Assembly (NCBI GenBank): GCA_020853075.1
Contig: JADYZS010000316.1
Coordinates: forward strand, 1-20,893
Reading direction: 5' to 3'
Length of the DNA stretch: 20,893 bases
Source: Anaerolineae bacterium
GTDB taxonomy: Bacteria > Chloroflexota > Anaerolineae > JADYZS01
Shown in pieces: positions 7,409-14,491 of the stretch (within the stretch, counting starts at the first letter, position 1; each line of letters opens with the position of its first letter). A program made the position numbers and the translations under genes. Under the pieces are notes generated by a model. That model did no database searches. It worked only from the letters and a program-made list of their open reading frames with translations, and was not told where the DNA came from.

Positions 7409-9969
7409 CGCGCAGGCGAAGGACACCACAAGACTTGATGACCACCCTGCTGCACAGCAGGGAGACGCCCGTTCCCCTGCCCGGGCGCGCACGGGAGGCC
7501 GCGCGCCCCGGCGAGGCGGGCGTGGCTGAAGCGGTGCCACCGGAAGACGGTGCCCCATCTGCTGCCCCCCTGTTGGCAGGGGAGGGCAGAGGGAAAGCCG
7601 CACCTATATCGGTAGAGGAGCTCCTTCTCGGCACCATTACCAGCGCGCCTCGCGAGGTGGATCAGGGAGAGGAGCCGAGCGACAATTCGGCTCAACCGGA
7701 CGGCCTCGGCCAGGGTGACTGGTTCCCGCCCGCCACGCCGTCGTTGCCGGATAATGGGCAAGACGGGCGCGGCGAGTCATTCGCTCCTCTCTTTTCCGAG
7801 GGTCAGAGCCAGGAGACGGGATTCTGGACATCCGGCACGGCCAACGTGCCAGAATCCAACGGCCCAGAGACGTCGCCGCCCATCGTCTCCGGCGAATCCC
7901 AACCCGCGTCCGACAACATGGCGGCGGTGTGGTTACCAGGCCGAGACGGCCAGGCGGAATCGCAGGACTGGCCTGGCGTGGATACCCCGACCCAGCAGAA
8001 CGAATTCAGCGACGCGAGTTGGGCTCCGGCAACAACGAATCCGCTGGGGTTCGGACTTCAGTCTGCAACGGGGCCAGCCGAGGCCGCGCTGTCTCTGCCG
8101 ATACTGGGCAACGAGACACCCGCCATCCCTACCGCTGCCCAGGAGCCGGAATACGACGAGGGACTTGCTCACCTGCAGCGAGGAGACTGGGCAGCAGCCC
8201 AGGCGTGTTTCACCGCGCTCCTTGCGCGCTACCCAGAAGACGAAGCCCTGAAGTCGCTCATCAAGGAGACTGAACTCCGCACAACGGCGGAGAAGCAGCG
8301 ACCTAAGGCTCGCCCGTGGCGTAAACTGTCCGCGGTACGCCGGTGGGGACGGCGGCTCATCATTGCGGCAGGGATCATCATCGCCGTGCTGCTGGTGAGA
8401 CAGGTCTATTTACAGCGCATCGTGCCCCAACAACAGCAGCGGGTTGCAGAGGCGAAACAGGATAGCCTGTTGGACGAAGCACGCGCGGCGTTGGCGCGGG
8501 GCGACTTTGAAGCAGCGGAGCGCGCCTTCAAAGCGGTTCTTTTAGAGAGACCCGAGGATACCCAGGCCGCTGCCGGCCTGGCCGAAGCGCAGCGGCAGGC
8601 TGCTCTGCTGGCCGACTATCGTACGGCTACCAGCCTGGAAGCAGAGGGCAAGACAAAGGAGGCGATGGCCCTCTATCAGAGCATCCGCGAGCGCGCCCCC
8701 GTCTATCGCGACGTTCCACAGCGCATCAGCCAGTTAGAGCGAGTGCGCCAGATAGAGGAAGCCTTTGCCGAAGCAGAGGCTCATTTCCAGGCCGAGCGCT
8801 GGAGTGAGGCCGTAGCAGCCTACGAGAGAGTGCGCAAACTAGATGGCCGCTACCAGCGTGATCTGGTGGAGGACCGGCTCTTCAACAGTTATCTGACATT
8901 AGGCAAGGACCTCGTCAACGCCCGGCCTGATAGCCCGCAGAAAGTGAAGGACGCGGTCACAGCCTTCAACAACGCTCTGACCCTGCGCCCCCGCGAAGAA
9001 GTGGCAACCACCGAGCGGCAGTTCGCGCGCAGTTACCTGGACGCATTGGCCCCCTACGAGGATAAGAGTTGGGAAGAGGCCATTGCCTTGCTGCGACCAT
9101 TGTACGATCAGCGACCCGATTACCTCGGCGGGCTATTGGTGGAGCAACTTTACCACGCCTACCTGGCCCTCGGCGACCAATACCGCGCGAAGGACGATCT
9201 TCTTAAAGCATGGGAGACGTATAGACAAGCAGCCGGGTTGGGCATGGACAACACCAGCGAAGCAAGCAGGAAGGCGCAAGAAGTGGCGATGGTCATGACT
9301 CCTACCGCCACACCCACGCCGACGACCACACCTACCGTAACGCCCACCAACCAGCCAACGGCGACGCCAACACCTGAACCCACGAAACAACTCCCTCTCG
9401 CGCGTTATCGGGGCCGTATCGCCTTCTGGAGTGACCGGGACGGTGGAGGGGCGTTGTGGATCATGAACCCCGACGGAACCAACGCCTTCCGCTACAACAA
9501 GCCGGAGGAAATTGAGGAGTTGCGGAAAGTAGAGTCCTACAACCCGGCAAGGACCTGGTTTGCCTTCGTGAAGGCGACAGGCACCGGCAGAGAGACGCAG
9601 ATTTTCTATATTCGCCAAGATGTACCGGATACCTGGAAACGGGAATTCCAGGTGACATCCACAGGTGGCATCCATTACGATCCGGTCTGGTCGCCTTCGG
9701 GTGATCGGATCGCCTACGTATCTAACGAAGTGGACGGAGACGAAATCTGGATCATCCATCCCGACGGCACCGACGCCCGTCGCCTTACCAAAAACACGTG
9801 GGAGTGGGATAAGCGACCATCCTGGTCACCGGATGGGAAGCAGATCGTCTTCTGGTCTAACCGAGAAGGGGGGCGCCAACAGATCTACCGCATGAGCGCG
9901 GACGGGACCCAGCAGGTGAATATCAGCCGCAATAAGTATAACGACTGGGATCCGATGTGGATTAAGTGA
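7405..9969 (+). CDS. Single-span TPR / Thr-Pro linker / PD40 beta-propeller protein
   Basis: This 854-residue multidomain protein is not a standard Tad component. Residues 1-245 look disordered and begin with a basic tail, MTRRRRTPQDLMTTLL. A TPR-like pair follows (about 247-281). One transmembrane helix (about 317-337) comes after RRWGRR, so the N-terminus should be cytoplasmic. Further TPR-like helices (about 354-625) follow, including ALARGDFEAAERAFKAVL and RWSEAVAAYERVRKLD. A Thr/Pro linker (about 632-660) leads to TolB/WD40-like PD40 repeats (about 669-854), with motifs DPVWSPSGDRIAYVSN and RPSWSPDGKQIVFWSN. The extracellular half probably scaffolds proteins or binds cell-wall material. 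The ATG overlaps the parA stop by 4 bp, which suggests a joint function. The domain calls are solid; the role is unknown. Confidence 0.85.
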   Translation: MTRRRRTPQDLMTTLLHSRETPVPLPGRAREAARPGEAGVAEAVPPEDGAPSAAPLLAGEGRGKAAPISVEELLLGTITSAPREVDQGEEPSDNSAQPDGLGQGDWFPPATPSLPDNGQDGRGESFAPLFSEGQSQETGFWTSGTANVPESNGPETSPPIVSGESQPASDNMAAVWLPGRDGQAESQDWPGVDTPTQQNEFSDASWAPATTNPLGFGLQSATGPAEAALSLPILGNETPAIPTAAQEPEYDEGLAHLQRGDWAAAQACFTALLARYPEDEALKSLIKETELRTTAEKQRPKARPWRKLSAVRRWGRRLIIAAGIIIAVLLVRQVYLQRIVPQQQQRVAEAKQDSLLDEARAALARGDFEAAERAFKAVLLERPEDTQAAAGLAEAQRQAALLADYRTATSLEAEGKTKEAMALYQSIRERAPVYRDVPQRISQLERVRQIEEAFAEAEAHFQAERWSEAVAAYERVRKLDGRYQRDLVEDRLFNSYLTLGKDLVNARPDSPQKVKDAVTAFNNALTLRPREEVATTERQFARSYLDALAPYEDKSWEEAIALLRPLYDQRPDYLGGLLVEQLYHAYLALGDQYRAKDDLLKAWETYRQAAGLGMDNTSEASRKAQEVAMVMTPTATPTPTTTPTVTPTNQPTATPTPEPTKQLPLARYRGRIAFWSDRDGGGALWIMNPDGTNAFRYNKPEEIEELRKVESYNPARTWFAFVKATGTGRETQIFYIRQDVPDTWKREFQVTSTGGIHYDPVWSPSGDRIAYVSNEVDGDEIWIIHPDGTDARRLTKNTWEWDKRPSWSPDGKQIVFWSNREGGRQQIYRMSADGTQQVNISRNKYNDWDPMWIK

Positions 9970-9999
9970 AGTGACAATCTCTCGGAGGAATGAATTGCC

Positions 10000-11436
10000 A
10001 TGGCGTTGATCAATCGCCCGCCACGTACCCCCGACACCGCTCCCTGGGCCCGCCAGTCTCAGGGTACACCGCAACCAGCCCTCGGTGGGAATCCTCTCCG
10101 GCCACCGCCTGCCAATACCCCCGGAAGCGGATCCACCGCGGGCTCCAGCAACGGGCCACTCCCTGACTCGTATCAGGCCGTGAAGAAGCGCGTGCAACAA
10201 AGGCTGGTGAACGAAGTTCATCCGGGGACCGACCTGAACAACCCGGAACAGGCACGGTTGACGATTGAACCGCTGTACAATGATGCCTTGACGGAGATGA
10301 ACCTCGTCCTCAGCCGGGCCGAACGGGGCCGCCTTTTTGACATCATCATGGCCGAGATTCTAGGGTATGGCCCTATCCAGCCCTACCTGGATGACGCCAG
10401 TATCACAGAAGTCATGGTGAACGGCCCACGGTCAGTGTGGATAGAGCGCAAAGGGAAACTGGAGAAGACACAGGCGATCTTTGACGATAACGACCACGTT
10501 ATGCGCATCATAGAACGCATCGTAGCCCCGCTAGGCCGGCGTATAGATGAAAGTTCGCCGATGGTGGATGGCCGTCTGCCCGACGGCTCCCGCGTCAACG
10601 TGATTATCCAGCCCCTCTCGCTGGTAGGGCCGGTGGTCACCGTCCGGAAGTTCGCCAAGATCCCACTGACGGTGGATGACCTGGTGAAGAACGGGACTTT
10701 CACCAGGGAGTTCGCCATGTTTGCCGAGGCCGCAGTGAAGGGCCGGTTGAACACCATCATCTCCGGAGGCACCGGCTCCGGCAAGACGACGCTCCTTAAC
10801 GTCCTCTCCGCTTTCATTCCCTGGGATGAGCGCATCGTGACCATTGAGGACTCGGCGGAGTTGCAGTTAAAACAGGAGCACGTGGTGCGCCTGGAAGCGC
10901 GTCCGGCCAACATTGAAGGCAAGGGGCGCGTGACCATTCGCGATCTCGTGGTGAACGCCCTGCGTATGCGCCCTGACCGCATCGTCGTGGGCGAGGTGCG
11001 TTCAGGCGAAGCCCTGGACATGCTCCAGGCCATGAACACCGGCCACGATGGCTCTCTGACGACCGCCCATTCCAACAGCCCGCGCGACACGCTGGCCCGC
11101 GTTGAGACGATGGTGTTGATGGCAGGAATGGAGATGCCGCTCAAGGCCATACGCCAGCAGATCTCCTCGGCTGTGGACCTGATCATTCACCAGGAGCGTC
11201 TGCGGGATGGGACTCGCAAGGTGGTGAAGGTCTCTGAGGTCCAGGGCATGGAGGGCGATACCATCCTCATGCAGGACATCTTTGAGTTCGTGGATGAGGG
11301 CTACGAGGGCGATAAGATCAAGGGGCAGTTGCAGCCGACCGGCATCCGGCCCAAAGTCATGGAGAAGATAGAGGCCGCGCACATAGACCTCCCCTATGAG
11401 ATCTTCGGACAAAAGGCTCTGGTACGCCACAGGTGA
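10000..11436 (+). CDS. cpaF: Tad pilus assembly ATPase TadA/CpaF
   Basis: This 478-residue hexameric secretion ATPase powers Tad pilus assembly. A Pro/Gly-rich N-terminal tail (about 1-55) precedes the N-terminal domain, with EILGYGPIQPYLDD and TEVMVNG (about 119-141). The motor core has Walker A GGTGSGKT (256-263), an Asp box TIEDSAEL (281-288), Walker B RIVVGEVR with E332, and the His box TGHDGSLTTAHSNS (347-360). All catalytic elements are present. GGAGGAA (9984-9990) sits 9 nt before the ATG. In many tad operons tadA comes just before tadB; here it is the last pilus gene, after the ParA and TPR/propeller genes. It should act on the TadB/TadC platform. Confidence 0.95.
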   Translation: MALINRPPRTPDTAPWARQSQGTPQPALGGNPLRPPPANTPGSGSTAGSSNGPLPDSYQAVKKRVQQRLVNEVHPGTDLNNPEQARLTIEPLYNDALTEMNLVLSRAERGRLFDIIMAEILGYGPIQPYLDDASITEVMVNGPRSVWIERKGKLEKTQAIFDDNDHVMRIIERIVAPLGRRIDESSPMVDGRLPDGSRVNVIIQPLSLVGPVVTVRKFAKIPLTVDDLVKNGTFTREFAMFAEAAVKGRLNTIISGGTGSGKTTLLNVLSAFIPWDERIVTIEDSAELQLKQEHVVRLEARPANIEGKGRVTIRDLVVNALRMRPDRIVVGEVRSGEALDMLQAMNTGHDGSLTTAHSNSPRDTLARVETMVLMAGMEMPLKAIRQQISSAVDLIIHQERLRDGTRKVVKVSEVQGMEGDTILMQDIFEFVDEGYEGDKIKGQLQPTGIRPKVMEKIEAAHIDLPYEIFGQKALVRHR

Positions 11437-11440
11437 GGAG

Positions 11441-11449
11441 TGGTATAAT
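11441..11449 (+). promoter_or_regulatory. Extended -10 promoter for the DUF192 gene
   Basis: TGG followed by TATAAT (11444-11449) is a perfect -10 box with the TGn extension. It begins only 5 bp after the cpaF stop codon. No good TTGACA-like -35 is seen 16-18 bp upstream, as is usual for extended -10 promoters. Transcription would start near 11456 and give a leader of about 20 nt before the DUF192 ATG. This suggests the last gene can be expressed independently of the pilus operon. Confidence 0.65.
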
Positions 11450-11477
11450 CGGGTGAGTTCGGCGCGAGGAGATCGGC

Positions 11478-11828
11478 ATGATGGCTGTGCGGGTTGAGAA
11501 CACAACGCGGGGCACCACGTTGGCGCAAAGCGCGCAGGTGGCCGACAACATCGTGACGCGCTTTCTCGGCCTGCAAGGCCGCGCCAGGCTGGACGAGGGG
11601 CATGGCATGGTGATTCGCCCCTGCTCCGGCATCCACACCATGTTCATGCGGTTTCCTATTGACGTACTTTATGTCAATAAAGAGGATCGGGTCGTCCACG
11701 TGGAGGCAGCGATAGTCCCCTGGCGATTGGGCCGCGTGATGCGGGTCTCGCGCTACGTGGTGGAATTGCCCGCCGGAACCGCCGCCCGCACGGGCACACA
11801 GGTGGGAGATCAGATCGCGCTGGGGTGA
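11478..11828 (+). CDS. DUF192 family protein
   Basis: This 116-residue protein matches the DUF192 family across its length. It has FLGLQGRARLDEGHGMVI, the IHTMFMRFPIDVLYV core (about 52-66), PWRLGRV and VVELPAGTA near the end. The family has no firmly established biochemical function; members are often small, sometimes exported, beta-rich proteins. No signal peptide is visible here, so it is probably cytoplasmic. GAGGAG (11466-11471) precedes the ATG at 11478; a second ATG at 11481 is also possible. It has its own extended -10 promoter, and a strong terminator follows. It need not be part of the pilus system. Confidence 0.88.
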   Translation: MMAVRVENTTRGTTLAQSAQVADNIVTRFLGLQGRARLDEGHGMVIRPCSGIHTMFMRFPIDVLYVNKEDRVVHVEAAIVPWRLGRVMRVSRYVVELPAGTAARTGTQVGDQIALG

Positions 11829-11851
11829 GAAACCAAAGGTGATAGATATGC

Positions 11852-11887
11852 AGAGGCCCTCCTACGGAAGAGGGCCTCTTTCTTTCT
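11852..11887 (+). terminator. Intrinsic terminator of the Tad/DUF192 block
   Basis: A perfect 10-bp GC-rich stem, AGAGGCCCTC (11852-11861) with GAGGGCCTCT (11870-11879), has an 8-nt loop. It is followed by the T-rich tail TTCTTTCT on the + strand. It sits 23 bp after the DUF192 stop and just before the end of the convergent phosphodiesterase gene. On the - strand the stem is not followed by a T-run, so it works best for + strand transcripts. Confidence 0.85.
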
Positions 11888-11901
11888 ACGGGGAGCGGCG
11901 A

Positions 11902-13671
11902 TTAGGTTAGGATGACGGTTTGCTCCGGCATGGGCGCGGCCTGCTTAGGAGGAGGCAACAGCGCGGGAGCAGACAACGAGAGAAAGAACGGATACAAATC
12001 CTCAGCATTGCGCACGTGACGCAGGTCCCAGTAGATGCCCGGAGGAACGAGGAGGAAAGGACGGCTCTGCGGCCCGCCAACGCCGCCGTGGGTGGCCCAT
12101 TGCTCCTCAAAACTGATGATCTCTCCACGGCCATTCCATTCGCCCAGCAGAATCAGATCGCCGCTGTGAGGGAAGGAAGCAAGGCGCGCCAACTCAGCCG
12201 CCAGGTGGTTGGCGTCACCGTAAATGGACAGAGGGTGGTCAGAGCCATACGGCCCACTCTGCGCCAGACTGAGCACCCCCTGCCCCATGGCAATCACCGC
12301 TGCCCCGTTCTCTCGCCCCACCACCAGGCCGATACCCGGATGGTCGACCAGCCGTGAGACCAGATCAGGATACAAGATCCCGATCTCGCTCAGGTTCATA
12401 GGTTGATTCGTCACGTTGAAATAGACGTGAGCCAGGGGGCCAGAATCGCGCACCACGATGTCGCCGCGGCGTTGCAGATTCCAGCCCAATTCAGGATCAG
12501 GTGGCAAGCGATCCTCCAGGTAGCGCCGCAACAGACTCGCCAACTTCTTACCTCGCTCCGACAGATTGACTTCAATGCCTGCCAACTCGTCCAGGAGAAC
12601 CCGGTTCTCAATCTTATCGGACGTCGTCTGCCCAAGCGGTTCATCCAACGCGACGTAAGGCCCCAACTGCGAGTGAATGTACTGGCCCAACGTGCATCCG
12701 TACAGCGCCTTAAAGGGGACACTGGGGGTCATGCCGTGATCGGAGAGAACGAAGAGATCGTAGGGGCGGTTGGCGTGGCGGCGTCGCGCCCGGTCAATCT
12801 CCCGGATGCGGGCATCTATGCCGCGCAACACGCGCAGCGCTTCGGGGTGTAGCACGCCTTCTTGATGGGCTATCTCATCGTAGCCCAGGTAATTAACATA
12901 GATGGCCGGGACCCCCAGGTACATATCCAGCATCACACCGAAGGTCTGCACCTCACGCAGCACGATATTGACGAGGGTCTGCAAGAGTGGCGAGATGACG
13001 TTGAGCGCGCGCCGCCTGCCGGGGCGAAACTGCGAGGCCACCCGCTCCCACAGGCTGCGGAGGTATTCCCACAAGGTCGCGATGATGATGCGCGCGAGGC
13101 GTATCGGGTTGAGCAGGAAGAGGAGAAACCAGCCCACGCCACGGACGTTGGCAAAGAGACGCTGGCTAGACAGCGCGCCGATGGTCAAAAGCGATAGCGC
13201 CGCACCACCGTCCATGAGGTTGCTGTAACTGGAACCGCCCGCCAGGATGCCGGGGCGTCCTTGACTGACGCGTTGCTGGATGCGCCTGACCAAAGCCGGG
13301 ATTTTGGATACCACGGAAATCTGAGCGTCTTTCTCGTACCAACGGAAAGCGGGCACGTCCCAGTTGTTGCCGTACATGATGCCCGACTGCGCCGCGGGCG
13401 TGCTGGATGGGACGCCGCTGCGCCATTCCAACAAGGTATGTCCTTCCTGTTCCACCAGGCTGCGCAGATAGGGCATGGCGCCGCGCGCCATCGCCTCTCG
13501 CACGTAATCGTAAGCCAGGGCATCTATCTGAATGACGACGAAACCACGGCGGCCATCGGACGCGGGGTCACCGCGGCCCAGGCGCGCCGCCAGAACGCCG
13601 TAGCGCCGGGCATTGTACCGGCGGACAATGGCTCTCACCAGGTCAAAAAGCCGACGCAAGTACCAGTCCAT
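11902..13671 (-). CDS. Alkaline-phosphatase-superfamily phosphodiesterase-like protein
   Basis: This protein of about 589 residues belongs to the alkaline phosphatase / type I phosphodiesterase superfamily. The expected two-metal site is visible: D50 in VVIQIDALAYD, a Ser/Thr nucleophile region GVPSSTPAAQSGIMYGN (86-102), D265 and H269 in GYDEIAHQEG, D311 and H312 in LSDHGM, and H528 in ATHGG. Members hydrolyse phosphate mono- or diesters; the substrate here cannot be read. A hydrophobic stretch (about 180-203) inside an insert could contact membrane, and no clear signal peptide is present. I choose the ATG at 13671, because an upstream in-frame ATG at 13716 would lie before the transcription start implied by the consensus promoter at 13705-13732. 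It converges with the Tad operon. Confidence 0.85.
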   Translation of the reverse strand: MDWYLRRLFDLVRAIVRRYNARRYGVLAARLGRGDPASDGRRGFVVIQIDALAYDYVREAMARGAMPYLRSLVEQEGHTLLEWRSGVPSSTPAAQSGIMYGNNWDVPAFRWYEKDAQISVVSKIPALVRRIQQRVSQGRPGILAGGSSYSNLMDGGAALSLLTIGALSSQRLFANVRGVGWFLLFLLNPIRLARIIIATLWEYLRSLWERVASQFRPGRRRALNVISPLLQTLVNIVLREVQTFGVMLDMYLGVPAIYVNYLGYDEIAHQEGVLHPEALRVLRGIDARIREIDRARRRHANRPYDLFVLSDHGMTPSVPFKALYGCTLGQYIHSQLGPYVALDEPLGQTTSDKIENRVLLDELAGIEVNLSERGKKLASLLRRYLEDRLPPDPELGWNLQRRGDIVVRDSGPLAHVYFNVTNQPMNLSEIGILYPDLVSRLVDHPGIGLVVGRENGAAVIAMGQGVLSLAQSGPYGSDHPLSIYGDANHLAAELARLASFPHSGDLILLGEWNGRGEIISFEEQWATHGGVGGPQSRPFLLVPPGIYWDLRHVRNAEDLYPFFLSLSAPALLPPPKQAAPMPEQTVILT

Positions 13672-13704
13672 CTGCCTTAACCAGACACACGCGATGGTGC
13701 AGGG

Positions 13705-13732
13705 ATTATAACCCACATGCAGCGTGTGTCAA
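13705..13732 (-). promoter_or_regulatory. Consensus sigma-70-type promoter for the phosphodiesterase gene
   Basis: Reading the minus strand, TTGACA (13732-13727) and TATAAT (13710-13705) are both perfect hexamers, 16 bp apart. The predicted start, near 13698, gives a leader of about 27 nt to the ATG at 13671. The -35 box contains the TGA stop codon of the upstream sfsA gene (13729-13731), so the two genes are packed with no spare sequence. Confidence 0.8.
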
Positions 13733-14430
13733 CCTGCTTGCGGCATACGGATTTCCAGCGGCGCATCTAGCGAGATGCGCTTCTCATCAACCCGGCAGCG
13801 ATAGGCGCGTATTTCTACACCGGCCTGCGCCGCCGCGCGCAGCCACTTGCCGAACTCCGGATCGGCGGAGGGGTGAGGCGCGAAGGCTATCGCGTCGGCC
13901 CTTTGCACGACAAAGATGACGGCAGCACGGTCGCCCGCGGTGGCTGCACGAGCCAATTCGTACAGATGGCGCTGGCCGCGCAGGGTGGGCGCATCGGGGA
14001 AGAGGGCAACGCCGTTTTCCACCAGCGTGCAGGACTTTGTCTCTACCCAACAGCGTCTCGTGCCATCTTCAAGAAGGAAATCCAGGCGGCTATCGCCCCG
14101 GCGGACTTCCGAGGACAGGCGCGTGTAGCCGCCGAACTCAGGGAGGCAACCGGACAAGCAAGCCTCGGCAAAGAGGCGATTGGGGAGGCGCGCATCTACA
14201 GACACGAGCACGCCCGCATAGCGCACCAATACCAGATCATACGGCGTGCGGCGGCCCGGTCTGTCTCGCCAGACCAGCCACACCGGCTGGCCGGGGAGGA
14301 GGAGTTCGCCGAGACGACCGGAGTTCGGCACGTGCGCGGCCACGGCCTCGCCATCCAGCGCGACCGTAGCACGAAAGCGATTGTCGCGCCGGAGGAATTG
14401 CGCCTGGAGGAGCGGAAATGGAAGGTGCAT
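13729..14430 (-). CDS. sfsA: SfsA family protein (sugar fermentation stimulation protein)
   Basis: This 233-residue protein matches SfsA in length and motifs. It has HVPNSGRLGELL (about 33-44), SRLDFLL (about 113-119), VETKSCTL and FPDAPTLRGQRHL in the second half. The SRxDF and ExK elements resemble a restriction-endonuclease-like core. Escherichia coli SfsA was first described as a DNA-binding protein that stimulates maltose genes; its molecular function elsewhere is uncertain. The ATG has only a weak ribosome site. The gene starts 61 bp after the metallopeptidase stop, so it may share that transcript, while the downstream phosphodiesterase has its own promoter overlapping the sfsA stop. 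Confidence 0.9.
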   Translation of the reverse strand: MHLPFPLLQAQFLRRDNRFRATVALDGEAVAAHVPNSGRLGELLLPGQPVWLVWRDRPGRRTPYDLVLVRYAGVLVSVDARLPNRLFAEACLSGCLPEFGGYTRLSSEVRRGDSRLDFLLEDGTRRCWVETKSCTLVENGVALFPDAPTLRGQRHLYELARAATAGDRAAVIFVVQRADAIAFAPHPSADPEFGKWLRAAAQAGVEIRAYRCRVDEKRISLDAPLEIRMPQAG

Positions 14431-14491
14431 CGGATGTCAGAGAGATGGCAATGTTGAGTTTATGGAATGACAGAGGGAAGCAAGGCCGTAG

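Noticed and set aside
9295..9387. Tandem repeat or CRISPR-like array
   Set aside because: The periodicity comes from Thr/Pro codons in a protein linker; there are no constant repeats with unique spacers anywhere in the window.
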